The notes under the pieces: generated by a model
Told to the model about the DNA's origin: nothing
Seen by the model: the letters and a program-made list of their open reading frames with translations, nothing else
Database searches by the model: none
Shown: positions 45,101-54,300 of the stretch, one piece after another
Numbering within the stretch: the stretch's first letter is position 1
Layout of the letters: every line of letters begins with the position of its first letter
Source of the DNA: Tetmemena sp. SeJ-2015
Taxonomy: Eukaryota; Ciliophora; Spirotrichea; Sporadotrichida; Oxytrichidae
Reading direction: 5' to 3'
NCBI GenBank assembly: GCA_027382625.1
Contig: JAJKFJ010020960.1
Span: 62,001 to 126,000, forward strand
DNA: 64,000 bases
Position numbers and translations under genes: made by a program

Positions 45101-48100
45101 TGAGTATAGCTGAGAGATGTGTGATGTTCCACAGATAATTTCCTAATCTTTTCATCTCACCTTCATGCCTTAGATAAATCTAACCAAGCTATTAATACTC
45201 TTTCAGTAGCTCTTAAAGTAACTACTCTTATTTCCATCTATATCTATTACAGAAAAATTAAGTTCTTGAAAACTTAACACTGAAAATACAGAGTGCTATT
45301 GAAAATAAATGAGAACTCCTGTATGTTGATGAAGTGATGTTCACAATAGCAACAAGACTAAGACTAGATTATAGCAACAGAAATACTAATATAAAAATTA
45401 AAGATAAGCTCTAGTCTTAGTAAAGCTTAGCAGTAGTTTGTGGAATCTCGGCATCTAAAGGAGTTGAAATGTTTTACATTCATGACAGATCCATTGACAC
45501 TGAGAAATTTTACGACTTTATCCTTGGGGTGCAAGAGATCTTCAAAGATAGAAAATTAACTATCATGCTTGACAACCTAAGAGTCCATCACAGTAAGCGA
45601 ATTAAAGAACTCTGCAGTGATTTCTCAATCGAACTTATATTTACGCCGCCCTACTCTCCTCAGTATAATCCAATTGAGAATTTCTTCTCTCTGTTGAAGA
45701 ATTAATACAAAAGGATTAAGTTAAAGACATGTCTCAAGAATGAGAAGATAAATGCAAGGAAGCTCGTACAACAGTCATTCACTTCGATAGATGAAAGAGT
45801 TGTTCGATAGTTATGTGTGAATAAGTTAATTAAGTTAGGAATAACTCTTAAGTGAAATTAATTCAAATATTAAATCTCATTTTGGAAAGATTTTAATTTA
45901 GGCCTTCCTAATTTTAATTCAGAGCGTTGTGAGCTGTTGCATCAATCATTAGAACATTGGATTAATGAAAGTTCTTCAAAGCTGAGCCAGGGCCATCAGC
46001 ATTCTTGAATTTCTTCAGTGAAGTAACTGGAGGTGGGTTCTGCTTCTATCGTCTGGCTTTGAACACCTTAGCTGATTGTTTCATGAGCTAGAGGGCTCTG
46101 CCGTTTTTCTCTGTGAAATAAGTTTAAGTAGTTTAAGAATAATTTTACTTGAGATGAAAGGATGGCTTGTGAGTTGAGAAAGCCATTCATCTGAAATTAG
46201 AATGAAATCACTCTTCGCAGCATCACTGGAGGCTGCATTCCTCTTTTCTTAAGTGCTCTTGACAATGTGTGTGAGGTAGTCTGGCTGGAGGGTGTTGACG
46301 ACATTGAAGAAGTATTACCTATCGATTGGTTTCTACTTCTCATCCATGTCTGGTAGGAATCTCAGCAGTTCTCCATCGTCTCTAATTCCCTTGAACACTT
46401 GACGGACTGAGAGTTCATCATATTTAGGAACCTTGGTCATCTTGACCTCTGACATCTTTAAGAGACGTTTGTCACCCTTGAGTATCTGCCTGAAGTAGTC
46501 TCGGTTCACACCATCGATTGGTGGCATGTAGTAACTCACTAAAAATTAAAGTTAGAAAACCAATATATTTGTTTACGTATTTCGGTGAAGTATGTATAGA
46601 GATCATGCTTCGATCTAAAGCGACCAGAGAGTTCTTGAGGTACCACTCTCATTAAGCTCTCGTCAAAGTCGTCCTCATGAGATTGCTCGAACTCTGTCCA
46701 TTTTCTTTTCGAAGATTCCATATTGTTAAATCTGAAGTTTATTTATTGAATGAGATTATTATTTTAAATTCAGAATACGAGTCAGCAAGACTTCTTATTT
46801 GATTTAACTTTAATTTCCCCTAAATAGGGTGTGACGTGGGACTTGCTTTTATTAGATAGACAAATTGAGAAAATCATACATGTGATTTATGTATTTAGCG
46901 TTACTTTGTGCGGTTTTTCTTTATCAAATATTGTGATTATTTGTGATGTCTTTTGTATTTATTTCTGATGCTGACGAGCTCTTTTATCTTTGATTTCTGA
47001 TCTTAGAAAATTGATAGTTTGGGACTGTGATTATTTAATCACAGTGACTTTAATGATAGTTGTAGATTAATTGATAAGAGTATTTAATAATAACTTATAT
47101 TTAATAATGACTGAACAAGGGAACGAAATCTTCGACAGCGATGACTCTCGATATGAAGATGAATCATGCAGCGAGGATGAAGACAAAACAGTTACTACTA
47201 AAACTAGCAAGCAAGTTGCATCCAAGCAATCAAAAACTCAATTGCTTGGGAAGCGAAGTAAGTATCTCATAAATTTACGAATTATTTTTAGAGACTAAAG
47301 AGGTCTATGGATTGGCGATGGATGATGAAGCAACATCTGTTCTAAAAAAAATCACAAACGGTTTCAAGCTGACCATGAAGGAGATTCAACATCACACCTC
47401 TCTAAAAAAATTACCTCTCTCTCAATACGAGTCTGATGAGATTAGGGAGTTCATCAGAGTCAAAAGGTAAAAACTTAATAGAAAAGGTCATTCCTTCAGC
47501 TTGATGTAAGAGGATGATGATGAGCTCATTAACTATCTCTCCAATTTTTACAGGCAGAATAAAAAGTGAGGATGTGCTAAAAGACATTAAACTAGAAAGT
47601 CAACTCTCGACCGCATCTTCTATTCAAAACCTGAATGTAAATTCCAGTGAGATAAAAGTCTCTAAATTTATCTTGGAAAACTACTGGACCTAGAGATGGA
47701 ACTAAACTTCAAGTTTTCAAAAATAAATCATGAAAAATTCAATGAGAACCTCAACTCAGCTTCACTGCCAGAATACCAAATCAGCACTTCGAAGTAAGAG
47801 ATAAGTTGGACAAGCTTGTTCATAGAAATAGAGAGTTAGACTAATATATAAGATTTCGAACTGGAAAAGTATGAACTTATTAAGCTACCTCCAACATCCA
47901 CTTCAGGATGTCATAGACTTTGACAACTCTTCCACATGAAGGATAAACTCTATATTATACACTCTATCCATTTTTAAACTCAACATAAATTTCAGAAAGG
48001 ATAAGTGATTCTGATAAAAAAATTTAAAGATAAATGATACTCACTCTTAACAGGTACTTGTAAGATAATGATATTCTATACAACCTAAATTTCATTGGTC

Positions 48101-51100
48101 TCCTAATAGAATATTTGCCTTTGATTCTTAGAGAAAGTACTTAACTTGAACAGCACTTTGCTTCGATAGAACAGTGTGTGATAGAACTTGGTTTTAATGC
48201 TATTGAGTCTGGGTTGACTACAAGGAACACCACAAAATCTTTTTTGTTTGGTTTCATCAAGAAACTTAAGGATTGCGCTCAGAAATCTAAGCAGGTCCTG
48301 ATCAAGTTTATTTCCAAAATCTAAGTGCTTTCAGATCCTTATGCTATTTTTTTCAATTAGCTGATTGAGCTGCTAAGATGCAGAGACAAACATTTTCTCT
48401 CAGTAATAAGAAGGAAAAAATAATACTTCCACTAGAGCGACGTCTTCTCATCGGCAAGAAGATTTGTAAGAATTGATACAAATATCGTAGAAAGTTGAAA
48501 ATGTTTTTGAAGAATACAAACACAACTAATATCAAAGTAAGTGGACGAATGTTAAGAAAGAGAAGAAACAAAATAATATTTGAAGATGAAATCAATGAAT
48601 AAAAGAGAAGTGGAATTGGAAGAATATGAATGGCAAATATCGGAAAAAAGTTGAAAAGTTTGGTGATGCATACAACACAACTAAATCAAGCAAAATCTAT
48701 TGCTGGCATAGTACTTTAAGTTGTTCCAAGCCATTACTATTTAGTTGTCATCTCTCCACAGCCATCAGGTAAACATGGATCACAGCGAATAGCCTAGAGT
48801 ACTGGAAGCAACGAGGGAAGAAAGTCCTCATCTTGGTGCTCAACGATATATTGAAAACATAAGCGCAGCGATAACTTCTTCCCCTTGGAATCAATTTAAG
48901 CATTGAAACCATAGAACATTTTTATGGATCAAAGAACACTCATGAAATTGTAATAGTAGACGAGTATGACTAGATAATCACTACACACCCATTCAAAGTC
49001 ATTTAAGCAAAAGTATTTGGAATATGGGACTTAACTTACTCAATGTTATCTATTCAGCGCAACTTGCGATCCTGGAATTCAGAGAATCATTCCAAAAAAC
49101 TCTTGGATAAACAAAAATTCTCAGTTTCCAAAGTGAAGTAGAATTTTTGTATCGGATTCAAACCAAGACTTGGAGAGACATAGAAGTTTCAAACAATCGA
49201 GAGAGTAGACGCACTACAGTATATAGCAAAGGACGCCGAAGCATACTCCTCTCATATCTTTTGCGGCAGGACACACATTGACAAGGGTATGAAATAAATA
49301 TTCGGTATGATAGGGGATTTCTTCACTTCAAGAGGCGGAATAACTAAGAGAAAACTTAGATGACTAATTAGTAATGCATTGGGTGTATTGATGCTTCAGC
49401 CCGAAGAGCTGTGGTTACAATACGAGTTCACGACAAGATGCAAACAGTAATAATCTATGTAACATAACTCTGAGAGTCAGTATTAATAGATGAGAGGCAG
49501 AAGCCCAGGACCAGAGGCATCCTCCAATCAGTGTACATGCAGTGAGCAACTGTCGAAGAGTACTAGATTTCATCAAGATGAAGAAACTCTCGATGCAGGA
49601 ACTATTCGATGTAGAGAAATTACTCGAAGTAGTTTACAAGAAAAGAAATACTAAGATACTGATAGAGGCACTCCAGCAATCGGTTGTAAATAATGATGAA
49701 ATAAGATCACTCCAGCACTTGAAGCAAGTGATTCGTGAAAAAAATTTCAGAAAACTTTTCTGAGCATTCCCTTCCCATCTTCGTTTAGTCATTAGAAGGG
49801 TACCAAATAATAATTAGTTCTCAAAGAAAATGTATTTCAATTTTATTTACCCAAAAAATTTACTAATTCAATCCCTTCACGGAGTATTGAAGGTCCAAAG
49901 TATGTCATGGGAGTTAAGACTAGGGACTAAGTGCGCCAATAAAATTATTCTTAGCTTTTAATTAAAGATTGAGTGCTTGAGCCTAGAAACGACATCCCTG
50001 GTCCTGGTTAGTACGATACTTAATAAGCCTCGACAGATTTATATTTTTAGCTAAACTTAGGGCTGAACCTGCCTACAGTATGGGATCTGGCAGCAGAGCA
50101 GATATTGCCAACCTTAAAGAGCAAAAACACAAGCCAGGACCAGGAAACTACCACACAGTAAATGAGGCACAAGTAGTAAAGCGCTCCGCTCCTGCCTATG
50201 GTTTCGGCTCTTCTAAGAGGGATGAGTCACTAGAGAAGAAATAAGGTGCCATGGTTGGACCTGGTGCCTACGAGTTGAAGAGTGTAATTGGTCTGGAAGG
50301 CAGAAAGAACTCTATCTCTCCAAAGCTAGAAGACAGATTTAGAGAGAGGGAGAGTAGAAACTAATATCATTCTATTTATGTTTAAACATGCCTGGACCTG
50401 CGAGCTATAACAGTTCAGCTACACAATCAGTAATGAAGCAGGCTCCTGCCTTCAAGATGGGCACTTCTTTGAGGCAAGAAAGTGTTCCAAGGGAGAGGAT
50501 TAACTTGCCTGATGGAACTGTCTATTCTCCCACAGATGTGTTTACTAAGACTAAGAGTGCAGCCTATGGCTTTGGCACTTCTCAGAGGAAGTCTTTGGCA
50601 GACTACTCTTCTGAGAAAATACCTGGCCCTGGACAGTACAAAGTTTAAGCCTAATAACGATTGGTAATTATTTTTTAAGTTCCTGCCAAGGCGTTTGAAA
50701 CTTAATCCAGATTCGCTATGGGCATCAGATACAAAGAACTCAGTAAAAATGGTAGTATTATTTGATAATTGTGTTTTAAAAGTAAGAGTGTGATCCCTGG
50801 GCCAGGCCAGTACGAGGATAATACCAACTTCTTGAAGAAAAATATGCCTGCTTTCTCGTAAGTAATTTGCTCGCTAAGTTAATCACCCTTCTAGAATATC
50901 AGGAAAGACCAAGGATTTGAGCAAGATGCAAGTACCAGGCCCAGGAGAGTACGTAGTCGCAGAGAAGATAATAGAAGGGCCAAAGTTTGGGTTTGGTACA
51001 GCCTCCAGAAGTAAACTAGCAAAGAACGAGTCTCCTGGACCTGGAGCTTACAAGCTGCCCAGTAAGATCTCTAACTTGCCTCCTTATGCTATGCCAAACC

Positions 51101-51126
51101 AAAAAGAGGAGTACAAATTCGTTTGA
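42199..51126 (+). CDS. STPGR (PG-rich repeat, ODF3/CIMAP-like) axonemal protein split by a giant IES
   Basis: Sperm-tail PG-rich repeat protein, a family found inside ciliary and flagellar microtubules. ATG at 42199 (MAYSIGKSK), TGA at 51124-51126. About 16 repeats of the type PGPGxY carry spacers such as PAYSMGSGSR and KFGFGTASRSKL. The 5' half (42199-43588) has GT-AG introns at 42404-42518 and 42769-42852 plus shorter ones near 42592-42660 and 43062-43096, and IESs. The 3' half (49844-51126) has a 37-nt intron at 50858-50894. Joining the halves through TATTTA (43583-43588 / 49844-49849) gives GPNQYLPKKFTNSIPSRS, then IEGPKYVMGVKTRD in frame, so they are one gene. Confidence 0.9.
42250..42308. 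other. IES, pointer ATA, 59 bp
   Basis: ATA at 42247-42249 and 42306-42308. Excision gives SNKIDDEIKEKRVLP in frame. An internal AAGATAT repeat hints at an alternative boundary. Confidence 0.7.
43107..43147. other. IES, pointer AACA, 41 bp
   Basis: AACA at 43103-43106 and 43144-43147. Excision gives YGFGTGKREDSQEK in frame. Confidence 0.85.
43202..43237. other. IES, pointer GGC, 36 bp
   Basis: GGC at 43199-43201 and 43235-43237. Excision restores PGPGQYQSQ, completing a PG repeat. Confidence 0.85.
44850..45855 (+). pseudogene. IS630/Tc1-mariner-type DDE transposase, degenerate
   Basis: The catalytic half is clear: YVDEVMFTIATRLRLD carries the first Asp (about 45325), TIMLDNLRVHHSKRIKEL the second, and FTPPYSPQYNPIENFF the Glu. 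The DNxxxH and SPxxNPIE motifs are typical of the Tc1/IS630 superfamily that includes spirotrich TBE and Euplotes Tec transposases. TGA at 45853-45855 ends it. Upstream, KESLISQYSLISKQLELTPR near 44900 fits an N-terminal helix-turn-helix, but frames break between 44970 and 45300 and a TGA interrupts at 45310-45312. Probably a decayed copy. Confidence 0.85.
45863..46721 (-). CDS. Two-intron gene of unknown ciliate-type family
   Basis: Convergent with the transposase, 7 bp apart. ATG at 46719-46721, TGA at 45863-45865. Two introns of 38 nt each (46539-46576 and 46111-46148, GT...AG) give an open frame of about 260 codons. It starts KRKWTEFEQSHEDDFDES and includes YYMPPIDGVNRDYFRQILKG, VPKYDELSVRQVFKGIRDD, YFFNVVNTLQPDYLTHIV and ISDEWLSQLTSHPFIS, with a basic tail. 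No internal pointers are needed, unlike flanking host genes, which fits a germline-limited element gene. I do not recognise a domain. Confidence 0.75.
47107..49763 (+). pseudogene. Element-borne P-loop (helicase-like) protein, frame-damaged
   Basis: ATG at 47107 (MTEQGNEIFDSDDSRYEDES, acidic start), 34-nt intron at 47258-47291, second GT-AG intron near 47469-47500, TGA at 49761-49763. Long open blocks follow: KLTMKEIQHHTSLKKLPLS, DCAQKSKQVLIKFIS and FVRIDTNIVES. A P-loop-like VISPQPSGK lies at about 48755, then WITANSLEYWKQRGKKVLIL and a Walker-B-like EIVIVDEYDQI at about 48950. At the P loop one base is missing from an A run, so SGK and TWITAN are in different frames. Other frame changes occur near 47555, 47930 and 48480. 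C-terminus is helical (KKLSMQELFDVEKLLEVVY). Helicase assignment is by pattern only. Confidence 0.6.
49935..49976. other. IES, pointer AGTGC, 42 bp
   Basis: AGTGC at 49930-49934 and 49972-49976. Excision gives TRDQVLEPRNDIPGPG and removes an in-frame TGA. Confidence 0.9.
50042..50049. other. Micro-IES, pointer TTTA, 8 bp
   Basis: TTTA at 50038-50041 and 50046-50049 with four bases between. Removing 8 bp gives ASTDLAKLRAEPAYS, restoring the frame. Confidence 0.65.
50362..50387. other. IES, pointer AAAC, 26 bp
   Basis: AAAC at 50358-50361 and 50384-50387. Excision gives ESRNMPGPASYNSS in frame. Confidence 0.9.
50647..50682. other. IES, pointer AAGTT, 36 bp
   Basis: AAGTT at 50642-50646 and 50678-50682. 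Excision gives PGPGQYKVPAKAFET; multiple of three. Confidence 0.82.
50758..50784. other. IES, pointer AGTA, 27 bp
   Basis: AGTA at 50754-50757 and 50781-50784. Excision gives LSKNGSKSVIPGPGQ and removes a TGA. Confidence 0.9.
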
Positions 51127-51307
51127 CTGCTACTATTAAGAGTATTATGTTCTATGAAAAAAGTAAATAAATATAGACAAGTATTTTACTTAACTCGCAT
51201 CTATTATTTACTGAGGAGGTTCGTTAAAGATAAAAATAAAAGTAGAAAAATTTTAATTAAAAATTTTAAAAATTTTTTTAATTTATCATTAAATAGTGGT
51301 GATGATT

Positions 51308-54300
51308 TCATTAATATTAACTATCTTCATTGGCATACCTAGAGTGCATAGAAGGCACAAATGTACTATTGTTCAACATTTTATACTGCACGCTCTCCTC
51401 ATCATCACAAAAATATTCATTTCGAAATATATCATCATCGTTCCTCTCGTCACTAGGGTTATGCTAATGATGCGCGCTGGCGTCCCTAGTTTGTCTTGGG
51501 TATCTTCTCTCATGCTCTGACTCATCTTGATAGTGCTAATCCTCATAGACTAGTCTGACTGAAGAATCAATTTGGAAGTTGCCAGTGTGTTTGTTATTGT
51601 AGTTGGAGTGACTGGGCTTCCTGTTGTTCTCTCTTGAGTTGTTTGAGCCTGAGGAGAAGCGGTTGGTGAGATTGGTGAAAGCCTTCTAGGAGTGACTGCC
51701 TGATCTGAGAGAGTTTTAGTAAGTCTGCGTGTTCCTGGTGTTGCTGTCATCCGATAGAACAGTCTAGTGAGTCATTAGAGTAACTTGCTGCTGACTGTGA
51801 CCGTTGAAGTTTAAAAATAGCAAGATGTTTTCATCCGTGTCGATCATGTTATCTTCATTGTCCTCATCGTGGAGGATGTGGTCTCTGTGTTGGTTGTGCC
51901 TTTGTTAATGATGATGAGGTCTGATGTGGATGGTGGATTGGCTGTCATGAGTCTGATGCATAGGTCTCTGATTGTCGAATGTACTGGAGAACATTAGCAT
52001 ATTGTTCCTCTCAGTCGATTAAATTATAGCCCTAAATACAGCATTTGATTAGTGCGTTATCTGTTCTGCGTTTTGTCTACTACCAGTCATAAGCTAGTTG
52101 TTATAAAATTGCTCATAAGTTTCTCTGCTTCCCTAGCGACCCATGGTCATGGATAGTGCCATCGAGGTGTCTTCATCCATCTGCTGATTCTGCTTGCTAG
52201 ATGCGTCTTCGAATGTTTGCAACTCCTCATTTGGGAATTCCTCTTCCTCATCGAAGGTCATCATATGAGTGTGGTGCTAGATGTTTGAAGTTGTTGACTG
52301 AATCTACGCATCAGAGTGCATGTTCAGATACTTCTACTTATCTACAACCAAAGTTCTGCCCAGAGATTAAATCTGCTGACTTCATAAACATCTATCAAAC
52401 CATAATATTTTTACTTCCTCTCTTGTTAGTGTAGTATCTATCAAGAAAAAAATGATATAGCCCAAAATGGATTCTATCCTTGGCCTTGTTAGAGCTCATC
52501 CTTCTCAGATTTCCTCCGTGCAAGTTTGGTACAATTTAGCTTTGAGTGTTAAATTATTATTACTGCGCATAAGATGAGGTTATATTATTGGATGAGCTTT
52601 GTCTGTAAGTGTTCAGATTGTTCCTAGTTTGAGGAGGCTTTTAGACCAACTGTGCTTGCTGATTCTAAGTCTAGTTTTCCCTAGTGAAAGACTTTTAGTT
52701 TTACTAGAGAGTGAGTGCGTTGGTGGGTGAGAAAGCTATCAAGTTTTGAGAGTGATTCATATCTTCATGGTGCTACTACTGATTCTTTTAAAGAGTGGAG
52801 TGAGATGGAGGTAGGGGACTTCTCTTTCTCCCAATATTGGAGTTATTCATACTCTGGTCTATTGACTTCTGGAGAGTGTTGTGACCTGACATTATCTGAC
52901 TTACTACAGTGCTGTTTCCTGTTTAGTTCTAATGAGGGATGTTATCCGGCCTTCCCATTGGGCTCTTGCTGGCCTGGTATAAAATTAGAATTGATTTTTA
53001 AAAAAAAGTACTTGAAGAACTACCTCTGAGTTTGTGCACTGGAGCTCAAATTTTGACTCTGAGTGAGACTATTCAGCTCTTGCTGCATTTGCTATTGCTT
53101 TCTCCCCATCAAGTTATGAGGAGATCTATTCTAAGGCTAGAAGTTATAATATTAACTCATTCAATTATTGAGTTGTTTCTTGAGTTAGCAATTTATGAGT
53201 TGCTGCAATCTTCATCTCTTAATTCCTCGCTACTCATAGCAGTCATCTGATATCCTCTTGTTTAAGGAGATGCTATAAAGAGAGGTAGTTGGTTTGACAT
53301 GGTAGTGCAGTTCAAGTTCTGACTTGCATTCAACTGGATTGAGCCCTAGTCATAATCATAAATCTACTGTTAAGTAGCAGGGTTAGTCTTGATGTCAATA
53401 CAGTAACCACCACCTCTAGTCGACTCAACGCCGATCATATTGTTTGGAGACTGAGATAAATTGATCTAGAGAGTGGGAGTCTTGCCCCTCATAGTCTAAT
53501 TCATATTCATTGAAACTTAGTTCTTTAGTTATGGGAGTCCATTCTAAGTCTGAGGCTGCAAATGGTAGCTCGAGTTCATCTGCTGTCTACAGTTTGAAAA
53601 CAGCTGAGAAGTATTTGGATTAGTATTTGTCGAGGAAGTGAGAGGATGGAATTTTCCGCTATACATGTTGCCACCATGCTGTTGAATCTGTTATCCATTA
53701 ATGGCAAACTGTGAAACCTAAACAGATGGATTCGCTTAGTTATTCATTTGCTAGTTGTGATGATTTGAGAGTTCTCTTTTGATAGTGATGAGACTTTGGT
53801 CGAGCATAGATCTGTCCAGGGTATTATGGAAGATAGGCTTACGAGTAGAGGCACCATAAGAATTGTCAGGATTCAGCCGAAGAGATATGTCGTAGCTGTC
53901 ATTCACTCTGCAGCTCATAGGTGGGTTGCGGTATCTCTCATTATTCATAGTAGGATTGCTACTGTTATTCATCATAGCTCCAGATGCGTCTTGAATAATG
54001 TTAAGAGTGAGATTGCTCTAAGCACTAGGGGAAACATCTCTTTGGCCAAAGTGCTTCACTAAAGTCTTTTGACTGCTATTGTGGGACATGTCATAGATAA
54101 ATGAAACAAGGGGTAAGTTAAGATAGTGGTGTTATTGTTGTTATGCAAGTAAGAAGGGTTTTATGGCTCTGGCTCTAAATTGAGGATTACTTGCGCCTGC
54201 TTGAGTCTGCACTCCATTTTGTGATTAGCTTGAATAAGTTAGTCTCTTTCGTTCAGCCAGTTACTTTTCTCTTCTAAATATAATGCTAATCACAAATAGT

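Larger units (their letters stand above)
43589..49849. mobile_element. 6.26-kb IES carrying a transposon-like cluster
   Basis: Bounded by TATTTA at 43583-43588 and 49844-49849; its loss restores the STPGR frame. It holds a forward DDE transposase relic (to 45855), a reverse two-intron gene (45863-46721) and a forward P-loop gene (47107-49763). At 44030-44210 several ATTCCGC/GCGGAAT-type short inverted motifs occur and may mark an element end. Terminal inverted repeats were not located and no C4A4 tract was found, so it is not clearly a classical TBE element. It may be one element, several nested ones, or an element plus a nested gene. Confidence 0.82.

Noticed and set aside
43589..49849. Classical telomere-bearing (TBE) element
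   Set aside because: No C4A4 tract or 78-bp-type inverted ends were found, and the size and gene content differ; kept as a transposon-like cluster only.
52715..54062. Forward ORFs of 70-104 codons
   Set aside because: Shadows of the Q/N-rich part of the reverse-strand coiled-coil gene, which has continuous IES-corrected coding.
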